NCBI RefSeq assembly: GCF_000829035.1
Contig: NZ_AP012541.1
Location: 1,984,001-2,048,000 of the forward strand
Origin: Lacticaseibacillus paracasei subsp. paracasei
GTDB taxonomy: Bacteria; Bacillota; Bacilli; Lactobacillales; Lactobacillaceae
Reading direction: 5' to 3'
Length of the DNA stretch: 64,000 nt
The position numbers and the translations under genes are program-made. This document shows, in pieces, positions 24,737 to 33,517 of the stretch. Within the stretch, counting starts at the first letter, position 1. Each line of letters opens with the position of its first letter. Under the pieces are notes generated by a model, which saw nothing but the letters and a program-made list of their open reading frames with translations, ran no database searches and had not been told where the DNA came from.

Positions 24737-24782
24737 TTTGTCCAAACCGAACCTTTTGCCACTTTTGTATTGTCGAGCAAAT

Positions 24783-24826
24783 AAAAATGCCCTTTCAGAC
24801 AAAACCAGTCTCTAAGGGCATTTTTA
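24783..24826 (+). terminator. Terminator of the histidine phosphatase gene
   Basis: AAAATGCCCTT pairs with AAGGGCATTTTT, T-run included. Confidence 0.85.
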
Positions 24827-24987
24827 TGTTGTTCATCTGTCAATAGATGTCTGCACACGACGTTTTAGCCGGTTAACTTTATGCGTTCAAACCTGCTATT
24901 TTTCAAGAAAACAAAGATGGTAGGCTCAACCTTCTTGCCGTGCCAAACTCCGGTCTTTAAAATCACAATAATAATCCATGAACAGGT

Positions 24988-25030
24988 AAAAGCGAACAAC
25001 TTCCCGATATTAGGAAAATTGTTCGCTTTT
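24988..25030 (-). terminator. Terminator of the FtsX-type ABC operon
   Basis: AAAAGCGAACAA and TTGTTCGCTTTT form a 12-bp stem with T-run on the minus strand, 57 bp past the permease stop. The remaining gap 24737-25086 contains only this and the preceding terminator. Confidence 0.8.
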
Positions 25031-25086
25031 AATTGTCAGCTGAGAATTATGTTCCAGCCTATAGTGCGACCTAAAGGATCTTTTCT

Positions 25087-26895
25087 TTAGGCTTTTTCCG
25101 CTAAGTTCTTATTGATCACAATGCTCTGGTACATCCAAACTGTCGCCAGATAATAGAGTGCATACAGAACGATGAACAAACCGAATGGTAACGCAAGATG
25201 CCCGTATGGTGCGCGCAACATGGTCTTAAAAAGCTGAAGGCCAAACAAGACGTGGATAATGCCAACGAAACCTGGGAGTAAGAACAAGGCTCCGATTTCT
25301 TGCCGAATTGAGCGTCGCAATGCACGCGGTCGTGCCCCGATTTTCTGCAACATCAGATAACGACTCTTGTCATAATTGGCCCCAGATAGAATCTTGAACA
25401 TCAGCGTCGAAGCTAACATGCCGAGGAAAGCAATGCCGAGGAAGAAGCCCATAAAGGCGAGGCCAGAGAACATGCTGTTCACTAGCGCATAAATCATAAA
25501 CTTCTGATCGCCGTTACTGCTCCATAATCGCGGATATTGCTTGCTTTGCAGCTCGACAATTTTCTGAATCGTGTCGTAGTTTTGACCGAAATCCTTAACT
25601 TTAAACGTGGTCAAAGTTTCTGCATTCCCGAGCTTCGCGAAGGTCGCGGCATCTGCGACTTTCATTTGTTTACCTCGATTATTGCCGATAAAAATACCAA
25701 AAGAACTTGGGTAACGTTCAGTCATTTCCGCAAAGTTGCGGCTCGTGACTTTAATATTCGGCGTATCAAGTCCTCCGTCATTCGCTTTGATTTCAAGCGG
25801 ATGGGCATCGAGAGCTTGCTGGCTGATGTAAACCGTTTTGGCATCCGATTTAATCGTATAGTCTTGCTTAGCAGTGACATCCTGCAACCGACTGATTTGC
25901 GCACGAGTCGCAGCATTTGGCGAGGCAACTGTTAAATCGTAGGCGGTCGCCTGACTCGCCAAATCCGGAATATCATGCGTAAAGCCAAGGCCAACAGTAA
26001 TCGCTCCTAAAGCTAAAGCAAACAGCATGGCAACCACGGATAAAATCCGCGTATAGTCCCGAATCCGGAAACTCAACTGCGACAAGGTAAACGTGTGCAA
26101 CTGTTTGGCCGCAAACTTGTGGTTTCGCTTCAATAAGCCAATCAGCGCGACAAAGACTGAGTTAAACAGGAAATAGGTTCCTAGAACAATGGTAACCAAG
26201 GCCAATGGAATCGCCATAATCCCGATTTTGGCGATGGCATACATGCTGTAATAGCCAACCGCAAGCAAAATCAGTCCCAAGACAATCTGTAAGACGAAAA
26301 TCCCTTTGCGTTGTTTGATTCGATTTGGTGTCTGCGCTTGATGCAACAACCTTAACATTGGGGTTTTCAATAGCTTTCCAGCATTATAGAACGCCGACAG
26401 AATGAATAAGACAATGAAGAAACCTAATGTCCACAATACGGCTGGTAGCCAAAACGCTGAGAAGCCAGTTGCCGGCGCATGTAGGGTGTTAATGAGCCAT
26501 TGTCCCACAAAGGTTGTGCCGACCATCCCGACCAAAATACCGGCAACTGTTGCTAAAAGACCAATTGCCACGGTTTCAAGGAAAATCAGTTGCGCAATCT
26601 TTCGCCCTTTTGCACCGAGCATCATAAACATCGCATAGTCGCGTTGGCGCATGCTAAGTAGAAAACTATTGGCATAAACGATATAAACCAATGTGATAAT
26701 GGCCAGTAGCACCGCACCGAAACCAAAAATAAATGGTGTAAAGCCAATCGGTGAATTTTTCTTTAAAAAGCTTGTGTTTGTGGCAAGTGACATGAACATG
26801 TAGAAAACGGCGCTGGCGATAACCAGACCGGAGAATAAAACCGCATAGTCGCGGAAGCGGTTCTTCAGGCCGCCGAGTGCAAGTTTCGTTAACAT
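25087..26895 (-). CDS. FtsX-family ABC transporter permease (BceB-like)
   Basis: A 602-aa membrane protein with about ten helices: a pair near the N-terminus, a cluster at about 55-170, another at about 195-250 and 285-310, and a large extracellular domain (about 315-495) before the last four helices. This MacB/FtsX arrangement with the extracellular domain matches BceB-type permeases, which with the adjacent ATPase sense or remove cell-wall peptide antibiotics. It is slightly shorter than typical BceB. No two-component system is adjacent, so regulation must come from elsewhere. The ATPase gene ends 12 bp upstream. Confidence 0.87.
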   Translation of the reverse strand: MLTKLALGGLKNRFRDYAVLFSGLVIASAVFYMFMSLATNTSFLKKNSPIGFTPFIFGFGAVLLAIITLVYIVYANSFLLSMRQRDYAMFMMLGAKGRKIAQLIFLETVAIGLLATVAGILVGMVGTTFVGQWLINTLHAPATGFSAFWLPAVLWTLGFFIVLFILSAFYNAGKLLKTPMLRLLHQAQTPNRIKQRKGIFVLQIVLGLILLAVGYYSMYAIAKIGIMAIPLALVTIVLGTYFLFNSVFVALIGLLKRNHKFAAKQLHTFTLSQLSFRIRDYTRILSVVAMLFALALGAITVGLGFTHDIPDLASQATAYDLTVASPNAATRAQISRLQDVTAKQDYTIKSDAKTVYISQQALDAHPLEIKANDGGLDTPNIKVTSRNFAEMTERYPSSFGIFIGNNRGKQMKVADAATFAKLGNAETLTTFKVKDFGQNYDTIQKIVELQSKQYPRLWSSNGDQKFMIYALVNSMFSGLAFMGFFLGIAFLGMLASTLMFKILSGANYDKSRYLMLQKIGARPRALRRSIRQEIGALFLLPGFVGIIHVLFGLQLFKTMLRAPYGHLALPFGLFIVLYALYYLATVWMYQSIVINKNLAEKA

Positions 26896-26907
26896 AGACG
26901 ACGCCCC

Positions 26908-27666
26908 TTACTTTTGAAATGTGCCGAGTGTGTCAAGAATCTCCTGATAGAAGGCTTCCTGACTCTTATCACCATGGACCAGCTCGGAACCGATTTGCCC
27001 ATCTTTAATGAACAAAATACGGCTGGCATAACTAGCCGAAAACGGATCGTGGGTGACCAACAAGATAGAGACATCCTGTTCCTTATTCAACTGTTCCATG
27101 GTATCCAATAACTCACGGGCTGACTTGGAATCCAAAGCACCCGTCGGCTCATCCCCGAACAGGATATCTGGCTTCTGCACCAATGCCCGGGCAGCGGCAA
27201 CTCGTTGTTTTTGACCACCAGATAACTCCGTTGGATAGTGGTCGAGCACTTCATTGATTCCTAATGTTTGGGCAATGCTATCAACAGCCGCCGCCTGCTT
27301 CTTCGCACTCACATTTTGCAACGCGAGCGGTAGGGCAATATTTTCGCGGCCAGTTAGGTTCTCCAACAAATTAAAATCTTGGAAAATGAAACCGATTTTT
27401 TTAGCTCGAAAATCTGATAAGGCATCTCCTTTTAATTTTGTGACGTCAGCACCTTTGATCAAAACGGAGCCAGAAGTCGGTGTATCTAACGTACTAAGGA
27501 TATTAAGCAAGGTCGTTTTCCCTGAACCTGATGCGCCCATGATGCCGACGAATTCACCGGGTTGTACTTCGAAACTGACACCTTTCAATGCGGGTGTTTG
27601 TTTTTCCCCTTTTTTACCATAGGTTTTCGTAACGTTGTCAACAGTTACGACAGGTTGCTTGTCCAT
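26908..27666 (-). CDS. ABC transporter ATPase (BceA-like)
   Basis: The 252-aa subunit has Walker A GASGSGKTT (about residue 40-48), the Q-loop FIFQDFNLL, the signature LSGGQKQRVAAARAL, Walker B DILFGDEPTG and the H-loop LVTHD. It belongs to the MacB/LolD/BceA type that drives FtsX-like permeases. It heads a two-gene operon with the permease. GGAGGTC precedes the ATG. An inverted repeat TTTGT-TT-ACAAA lies about 30 bp upstream of the start, near the likely promoter, and could be a response-regulator site (weak). Confidence 0.92.
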   Translation of the reverse strand: MDKQPVVTVDNVTKTYGKKGEKQTPALKGVSFEVQPGEFVGIMGASGSGKTTLLNILSTLDTPTSGSVLIKGADVTKLKGDALSDFRAKKIGFIFQDFNLLENLTGRENIALPLALQNVSAKKQAAAVDSIAQTLGINEVLDHYPTELSGGQKQRVAAARALVQKPDILFGDEPTGALDSKSARELLDTMEQLNKEQDVSILLVTHDPFSASYASRILFIKDGQIGSELVHGDKSQEAFYQEILDTLGTFQK

Positions 27667-27834
27667 AATAGACCTCCATTTGTATCTTTGTGTTTTGTTT
27701 ACAAACTTTATGATAGCGGGTTAGGCTGCCTTTTTCCTGATAATGGCCTAACGGATGGTTGTTTGTAACTTACGGCTTTGTAAGCTGCTTTAGTCTTTCT
27801 TTACCTTTTGCCGCAAAACCGCTGCAATCCCTGA

Positions 27835-27940
27835 TATAATCACTAATGGCTTTTGAAAATATACATGAAAGTTGGATCGCAGTGGGAAAACTCCGTAATA
27901 AGGCGCCGGGGATGAGTTTAAAAACCAGTCGTTTTTAAAC
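27835..27940 (+). promoter_or_regulatory. Promoter and leader hairpin of the APC permease
   Basis: TATAAT occurs at 27835-27840; a -35 is not clear. In the leader GTTTAAAAAC (27916-27925) and GTTTTTAAAC (27931-27940) form a perfect 10-bp hairpin with a 5-nt loop, without a T-run after it, 26 bp before the start codon. It could mask the ribosome site or bind a regulator. The rest of the 300-bp divergent gap shows no gene. Confidence 0.45.
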
Positions 27941-27966
27941 CTTCAGATATTTAAGGAGCCTTTTAT

Positions 27967-29622
27967 ATGAATGAATTAGATAAACCACAGAAACAATATA
28001 TTCCTTGGGTAGTTGTCGGCCTCATGGACTTTGTCACAGTCATTGGGTTCGATGACATCATTTATAACTTCCAGAATCAAGGACTGGTCGCCTTCACCAG
28101 TTGGATCATCATGACTTTCTTCTATGTGATTCCTTACAACCTGATTGTCGCGCACATGGGCTCGACTTTTTCCGAGCATGGCGGTGGCATCACCAGCTGG
28201 ATGCGTGAAACCAACGGCGACACTGTCGGCTACTATGCGGCTTGGTTCTACTGGATTACCGGCCTGCCCTACGTCGTCGATGTCGCCAACTCTGTCGTCA
28301 TCTCATTTGGCTGGATCGCAAATGGCAATGGCAACATTCAAGCCAACCTTGGCAATGCTTGGTTTGGAATTCTGACCGCCGTCATTTTCGTCATCTTCAT
28401 CTGGCTTCAGCATTTCTTCAAAAACAAAAGTCTGGAAATCATGTCAACGATCGGCGGTGGCGCGATGTTTATCATGACCGTTCTCTTCGTGGTGATGACC
28501 TTTGTCGGTTTGTCCAAAGGTGCACCAATTGCCACGCGACCCTTTGATTTCAAAGCTTTTATTCCCAAAGATTTCTTCTCACTTAGTTTCTTATCAACTT
28601 TCGGCCTGTTCGTTTTTGCGATGAATGGCTCCGAGCTTGCAGCGCCATACACCAAAGACATGCGTCATCCAGCCCGCGACTTCCCCAAGGCATTGAAAAT
28701 GATTGCCATCATGACCATGTTTCTCACATTATTCGGCACTTTCTCGCTCGGCGTTTATTTCAACGCTCATCACTTGCCGAATGACTTGAAAATGAATGGT
28801 TCCTATTATGCTTTTCAGGCAATCGGTCGCCAGTTTGGATTAGGTAACAGCCTGATGTATCTTTTCGCTGTTGTCCAAGGCATCTACATGTTGGCCCAAC
28901 TAGCTGTTATTCTTGACGCTTCAACCCGCGTCTTTCTATCTGACGTCGCCAAACGCTTTATGCCACGGCAATTAACGAAAATGAATGAAGACGGCTTGCC
29001 AATCAACGGCTATTGGATGACCACGATCCTTTGTGCTTTGATCATGGCGTTAGGTGCTTTGCTACCAAAAATCAACGACATCTTTAATTGGTTGTTGAAC
29101 CTCAATGGCATTGTCAGCCCGTTGTCAACCTGCTTCCTTTTCTGGTCTTACACCATGGTTCGCTTACATCAGGATCGCTTCCCGACGCCAGCCTATACTT
29201 ATCTAAAAAATCGGAAGGTTGGCTTATTCGTTGGGATCTGGATGTTGGGGATTACGTTCCTGCTTGGCACGCTTGGCTTCTTCCCGACAGATGCGACTGC
29301 GGAGACGTTCGCTTTAATGCTGGTTTTAAACATTGTCGTTCCGATTGGCATGGTGGCCCTTGGTGTTTTGATGCCATGGATCGCCCAACGTCAACGAAAA
29401 GCGAGAAACGGTCTAGCATTTGGCAGAACAACTTGGCTCGGCTTCACCGTGATCATTTTGCTCGGATTGGTCAGTGCCGCCACATATGGCATGCATGTCA
29501 ACCTGCTCAATCATCTCAATCCAATCTTGCAATGGAGCATCATTTTTGTCGTTGATCTCGTCATCATTGGTGTCGTCGCCAAAGTCACCGCCAACGGCCG
29601 CCGTCAAATTAACACTGACTAA
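27967..29622 (+). CDS. APC-superfamily amino acid permease
   Basis: The 551-aa protein has about 12-14 membrane helices and the APC pattern: early GFDDIIYN loop, YVIPYNLIVAHMGSTF and GGGITSWMRETNGD (consensus after helix 2), then FAMNGSELAAPYTKDM in helix 6. It is closest in pattern to the glutamate/GABA antiporter-like group of lactic acid bacteria, but the substrate cannot be read from the sequence. AAGGAG precedes the ATG. It is monocistronic, with a leader hairpin and a terminator. Confidence 0.87.
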   Translation: MNELDKPQKQYIPWVVVGLMDFVTVIGFDDIIYNFQNQGLVAFTSWIIMTFFYVIPYNLIVAHMGSTFSEHGGGITSWMRETNGDTVGYYAAWFYWITGLPYVVDVANSVVISFGWIANGNGNIQANLGNAWFGILTAVIFVIFIWLQHFFKNKSLEIMSTIGGGAMFIMTVLFVVMTFVGLSKGAPIATRPFDFKAFIPKDFFSLSFLSTFGLFVFAMNGSELAAPYTKDMRHPARDFPKALKMIAIMTMFLTLFGTFSLGVYFNAHHLPNDLKMNGSYYAFQAIGRQFGLGNSLMYLFAVVQGIYMLAQLAVILDASTRVFLSDVAKRFMPRQLTKMNEDGLPINGYWMTTILCALIMALGALLPKINDIFNWLLNLNGIVSPLSTCFLFWSYTMVRLHQDRFPTPAYTYLKNRKVGLFVGIWMLGITFLLGTLGFFPTDATAETFALMLVLNIVVPIGMVALGVLMPWIAQRQRKARNGLAFGRTTWLGFTVIILLGLVSAATYGMHVNLLNHLNPILQWSIIFVVDLVIIGVVAKVTANGRRQINTD

Positions 29623-29651
29623 CCGTTTTTAAATTGAATCGTCACTAGCTG

Positions 29652-29686
29652 CGACCGTCAAAATCATACAAGCGGTCGTCTTTTTA
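29652..29686 (+). terminator. Terminator of the APC permease
   Basis: CGACCG pairs with CGGTCG across a 15-nt loop, followed by TCTTTTT. Confidence 0.65.
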
Positions 29687-29757
29687 TCCTTAAAATTATC
29701 ACCGGCCAGCATGTGCTATCGTTCACCGTGATAAACTAGTTAATAGGAGGTGCCGCC

Positions 29758-30639
29758 ATGCTCAGCTATACGATTATCTACAACCCGGCGTCCGGGCATT
29801 CTAAAGGACCAACTGCTGCCGAACAACTCAAAACGAAACTGGAAGATCGCCAGCATCAGGTCACGATGGCGCCAACCAAAAGTGCCGATGACGCGCGCGA
29901 GTTCGCCTATCACGCCCAAGCAGACATTGTGGTGGCTGTCGGTGGTGACGGCACCATCAATCAAGTTGTCGCTGGTCTCGCACCGCGCAAAAATCCGCCA
30001 CTGTTGGCCATTTTGCCTGAAGGAACCGTTAATAATCTCGCCAAGGTTTTGCATATTCCGTTACTGTTGCCGTTAGCCATCAAAAACATTCTTGAAGCTG
30101 CCCCACAGCCACTCGACGTTGCTCAGGTCAATAATCACTACATGGTCAGCACGTTGACCCTCGGTGTTTTAGCAAATGCGGCTTTATCCGTGACCCAGAA
30201 AGAAAAACAGCACTTCGGCCCGATCATCTACCTCATGAAGGGCTTTAAAGTTCTGGCTCAACATCAACATTGGATCCTGCAGTTGGATAGCGCCGATGGT
30301 AAGTGGCAAAAAGACACGCAGTTCCTATTAATCACAATGACAAACTCAGTCGGCGGCTTCACCAACGCCGTCCCTGACGCTGCCCCTGATGATGGTCGGC
30401 TGCACGTTTTCCTCGCCCCCAAACTGACCTTGTGGCGATCACTACTAGCAATCCCGTACTTCATCACCGGCAACTTCCAAAAACTGCCCGGTATGACCTA
30501 CTTTGCAACCAAAGAGTTGACCATCAAAACACCGAAAACCTTACAAAGCAGGATTGACGGCGATCCTAGTACCAAAACGCCATTGACGCTGAAGGTGATT
30601 AGCGATCATATTCAGGTCCTGGCACCGAATGTTGGGTAG
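29758..30639 (+). CDS. Diacylglycerol/lipid kinase (DagK/YegS family)
   Basis: The 293-aa protein has the catalytic N-terminal domain with IIYNPASGHSKG and VVAVGGDGTINQVVAGL, then PEGTVNNLAK and a C-terminal beta-sandwich with DGDPSTKTPL, typical of soluble lipid kinases that recycle diacylglycerol to phosphatidic acid. In Gram-positives DAG arises during lipoteichoic acid synthesis, so it fits a role in membrane-lipid turnover. AGGAGG precedes the ATG. About 140 bp and two very short frames separate it from hflX. Confidence 0.9.
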   Translation: MLSYTIIYNPASGHSKGPTAAEQLKTKLEDRQHQVTMAPTKSADDAREFAYHAQADIVVAVGGDGTINQVVAGLAPRKNPPLLAILPEGTVNNLAKVLHIPLLLPLAIKNILEAAPQPLDVAQVNNHYMVSTLTLGVLANAALSVTQKEKQHFGPIIYLMKGFKVLAQHQHWILQLDSADGKWQKDTQFLLITMTNSVGGFTNAVPDAAPDDGRLHVFLAPKLTLWRSLLAIPYFITGNFQKLPGMTYFATKELTIKTPKTLQSRIDGDPSTKTPLTLKVISDHIQVLAPNVG

Positions 30640-30692
30640 ATTTGGGCTACCGTGTTACACTTGGTCCAATGAATCGAAAGGGGTGAATCGCC

Positions 30693-30780
30693 ATGCGGTT
30701 ACGTCAGGCGCGCCATGAATGATGATCTGCTAGCACCGATCCGCGGCGACCAAGCCCGGATCAATGAAAGGAATTTATGA
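30693..30780 (+). other. Two short overlapping frames leading into hflX
   Basis: After GAAAGGGG, ATG 30693 opens a 9-codon frame ending at 30722; ATG 30715 overlaps it and opens a 21-codon frame ending in TGA 30778-30780, which overlaps the hflX ATG 30777 as ATGA. The chain of coupled starts would make hflX translation depend on the upstream frames. Neither peptide resembles anything known, so this may be chance. Confidence 0.3.
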
Positions 30781-32072
30781 CTGAACAATTATCCAATGAA
30801 CCTCAATCAGAAAATGTTTTAATTACCGGTATCTCGCGTCAGCAGCCCGACTTTGATTACACCATGACCGAACTCGGCGAACTTGCCAAAGCGGATAACT
30901 ACACCGTCGTCGGCGAGGTCCGCCAAAGTCTCGATCGCGCCGCAGCCGCCACCTATTTTGGCAGTGGCAAAGTCGATGAGATTCGCGAACTTGCTGACGT
31001 CAAAAACGCAACGACTATCATCATCAACGATGAACTGTCGCCATCACAACTCCGCAATCTCGAAAAGCAAACCAAACTGCACGTGATTGATCGAACCCAG
31101 CTAATCCTAGATATCTTCGCTGATCGTGCCCGTAGCAAGGCAGCCAAAACCCAAGTTGAAATTGCCCAACTGCAATACGCCTTACCACGGCTGCATCCCA
31201 GCGCCAACCGGCTTGATCAGCAGGTTGGTGGTGGTGCTGGTTTTGCCACACGTGGTTCAGGGGAAACGCAACTTGAACTTGATCGACGGGTTCTCAACAA
31301 GCGGATCAGCCATCTGCGTCGCGAACTCAAAGACGCGAGTGTTGGTGATCAGGTCCGCCGCGCCCGGCGCGAAGGTAATGACATCCCCGTCGTTGCACTA
31401 GTCGGTTACACCAACGCTGGCAAAAGCACCACGATGAATGGCTTACTCAATCTTTTTGCCGACCGTCCGGAAGACAAACAAGTTTTTGAAAAAGACATGC
31501 TCTTTGCCACCTTGGACACCAGTGTCCGGCAACTCACCTTGCCAGACAATCGCAAGTTCCTGCTCAGCGACACAGTCGGCTTCGTCTCAAAACTGCCACA
31601 TAATTTGATTGACAGTTTCAAAGCCACCCTCGCTGAAGCAGCCAACGCCGATCTTTTGATTCAAGTCGTGGACTACTCCGACGAAAACTATCCGGAAATG
31701 ATGGCTATCACTGAAAAGACGTTGAAAGAAGTCGGCATCGAAAATATTCCGATGATCGAAGCTTACAACAAAGCCGATTTGCGTGAAGGCACCCGCTATC
31801 CTGAAGTCACTGGCCAACGCATCGTGTATTCCGCCCGTGATAAAAACTCGTTGGAAGCCCTGACCCGTCTGATCAAAGCCGACATCTTCGGCCAAGACGA
31901 AGAACACACCTACCTGATCCCATTTGATCAAGGTCAACTCGTCAGTTATCTGAATCAGGAAACTGTCGTCAAGGCCACTGACTACCGCGAAGATGGCACG
32001 CTTATTACCGCTGTCGTCAACCCAGCACAAAAAGGTAAGTTGGCCCGATTCGCTGTAAAAGAAGAAGTTTAA
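30777..32072 (+). CDS. hflX: Ribosome-associated GTPase HflX
   Basis: The 431-aa protein has the HflX N-terminal domain (glycine-rich YFGSGKVDEI; DELSPSQLRNLEKQ; VIDRTQLILDIFADRA), a helical linker with GGGAGFATRGSGETQLE and a GTPase domain with G1 VGYTNAGKST, G3 DTVGF and G4 NKAD. It binds the 50S subunit and rescues stalled or heat-damaged ribosomes. Length is typical. AAAGGA lies 6 nt before the ATG, which overlaps a short upstream frame. The strong terminator after it marks the end of the core region before the polysaccharide locus. Confidence 0.95.
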   Translation: MTEQLSNEPQSENVLITGISRQQPDFDYTMTELGELAKADNYTVVGEVRQSLDRAAAATYFGSGKVDEIRELADVKNATTIIINDELSPSQLRNLEKQTKLHVIDRTQLILDIFADRARSKAAKTQVEIAQLQYALPRLHPSANRLDQQVGGGAGFATRGSGETQLELDRRVLNKRISHLRRELKDASVGDQVRRARREGNDIPVVALVGYTNAGKSTTMNGLLNLFADRPEDKQVFEKDMLFATLDTSVRQLTLPDNRKFLLSDTVGFVSKLPHNLIDSFKATLAEAANADLLIQVVDYSDENYPEMMAITEKTLKEVGIENIPMIEAYNKADLREGTRYPEVTGQRIVYSARDKNSLEALTRLIKADIFGQDEEHTYLIPFDQGQLVSYLNQETVVKATDYREDGTLITAVVNPAQKGKLARFAVKEEV

Positions 32073-32099
32073 CCCCTTTTCGCTGGGAAAGCACAAAAG

Positions 32100-32146
32100 A
32101 AGAGCACCAACGGCAATCAGCTTGCCGTTGGTGCTCTTTTCTTTTT
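32100..32146. terminator. Strong terminator after hflX
   Basis: A perfect 17-bp stem (AAGAGCACCAACGGCAA) with a 5-nt loop, then TTCTTTTT. The minus strand also has a T-rich tail, so it may serve the deacetylase gene as well. Confidence 0.92.
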
Positions 32147-32209
32147 GTCTAGGTTGCTCTGGTTAGACGCACCACTAGCTGTCCGGCAAAGAAACGCCTG
32201 TCAGGGTCT

Positions 32210-33208
32210 TTATTCCAAAACGCCAAATTTATAACCATTGTCACGATAATACTGAATGATCCGCGGCAACGTTTTAACCGTCAGATCCTTACCAAGGGCA
32301 TCATGCATTAAGACAACTCGCACGTTACTGGCCGGATAGACATTCAGGGAACGTAGATGGTATTGCAGCATCGCATCCTCAGTCTTCGGCTCCTGCGCCG
32401 GACTAAGTGCATCGCCGACTGCCGCATCCCAATCAATCCAATCGAGACCAAGCCGACTAAGCGCGACGTCTGCGGCAGCCAAGCCCTTCCAGCTAAAATG
32501 ACCACCCGGATATCGCCAAATATGACTGCGAAAATCCGATCCCAAAACCTGTTGGACAGCGGCTTGGGCACTCTTCGCCTCATTCTCGATTACTGCCGTG
32601 GCTCCCACCCGACTAGGATAAAGCAAACTATAATCGTGCGTCATGCTATGTAATCCAATTGCATGCCCAGCATCATATTCCGCCTTAAGAACCGGCGCTG
32701 TCTCTGGACTGACCTGCTTGCCAACGACGAAAAAAGTCCCATGAACGCCAGCCTGACTGAGAATATCCAAAACCTTAGGCGAATTAACCGTATTCGGACC
32801 ATCATCGAAAGTTAAAAATACCACCTTCTCTTTAATTGGACTTGTATACGGTGCATCCATCTCTTGTTTGACTTGGGCAACTGGATAAGCATATTGATTG
32901 GCCTCAGCAATATGATTTTGGCCCACCTGTGCCGCTTTCGACTGCGCCTCTTCCCTAGAAGCCTCCGCTGCTGCCCGTCGCCGAGATGACACAGCCGCAA
33001 CATGCCGTTTTGATGCCTTCCTCGCCGCGTGCCGCCGCGAAGAAGCCACAGCCGCCTCATGCTCACTCACCGACTTCGCGTGCGTCTTGCTTGCTGCCAT
33101 GGCCGCTGCGTGTCGGTCTGCGTATAGCTTAACTGAAAAGATGGCGATTACGATTAGGAAAACGCCTAATGTAACAGCCCACCATTGCCACCTGAATTTG
33201 CTCTTCAT
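32210..33208 (-). CDS. Membrane-anchored NodB-type polysaccharide deacetylase
   Basis: The 332-aa protein has a signal anchor (about residues 8-28), an Ala/Arg/Ser/His-rich helical stalk (30-100) and a NodB domain with TFDDGPN (metal and base Asp), HSMTH (metal His pair), RYPGGHFSW and the final LMHDALG. It removes N-acetyl groups from peptidoglycan GlcNAc or a surface polysaccharide on the outer face, commonly giving lysozyme resistance. ATG 33208 lies 5 nt behind GAGG. Its place at the border of the polysaccharide locus leaves open which polymer is the substrate. Confidence 0.88.
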   Translation of the reverse strand: MKSKFRWQWWAVTLGVFLIVIAIFSVKLYADRHAAAMAASKTHAKSVSEHEAAVASSRRHAARKASKRHVAAVSSRRRAAAEASREEAQSKAAQVGQNHIAEANQYAYPVAQVKQEMDAPYTSPIKEKVVFLTFDDGPNTVNSPKVLDILSQAGVHGTFFVVGKQVSPETAPVLKAEYDAGHAIGLHSMTHDYSLLYPSRVGATAVIENEAKSAQAAVQQVLGSDFRSHIWRYPGGHFSWKGLAAADVALSRLGLDWIDWDAAVGDALSPAQEPKTEDAMLQYHLRSLNVYPASNVRVVLMHDALGKDLTVKTLPRIIQYYRDNGYKFGVLE

Positions 33209-33383
33209 CAAATAACCTCATTCGTTGTTTCGTACACATGCAGTATTAAAAGTAACATAAATGTACCTCAAAACGATATTCTTTTTAACTCGGTGAATTG
33301 TGCTCATCAGACACATACCGCGCGTACGGCTATCCAGTGCCAGACAAACGCCACAGCCCGCAATCGATTATGCCAATTTTTTG

Positions 33384-33421
33384 CAAAAAAAGAAAGGTTA
33401 CCCAATGAGGTTTACCTTTCT
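33384..33421 (-). terminator. Terminator of the LTA-synthase-like gene
   Basis: AGAAAGGT pairs with ACCTTTCT and a run of seven T follows on the minus strand. The 306-bp gap to the deacetylase gene otherwise shows no gene. Confidence 0.8.
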
Positions 33422-33517
33422 ATCGATTGCTATTATTCACTACAGGGTCGGTAATCACTGTTTGCCGCGGCCATCACAGGCAATTGCCGCGTCTTCATCA
33501 ACCGGTAAAATGATACT

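Noticed and set aside
24881..25090. A 69-codon plus-strand frame beside the ABC permease
   Set aside because: It runs through a terminator hairpin and has no ribosome site or recognisable product.
27841..27966. T-box or amino-acid riboswitch before the APC permease
   Set aside because: Only one short perfect hairpin and no T-box consensus or antiterminator pair; recorded merely as a leader hairpin.
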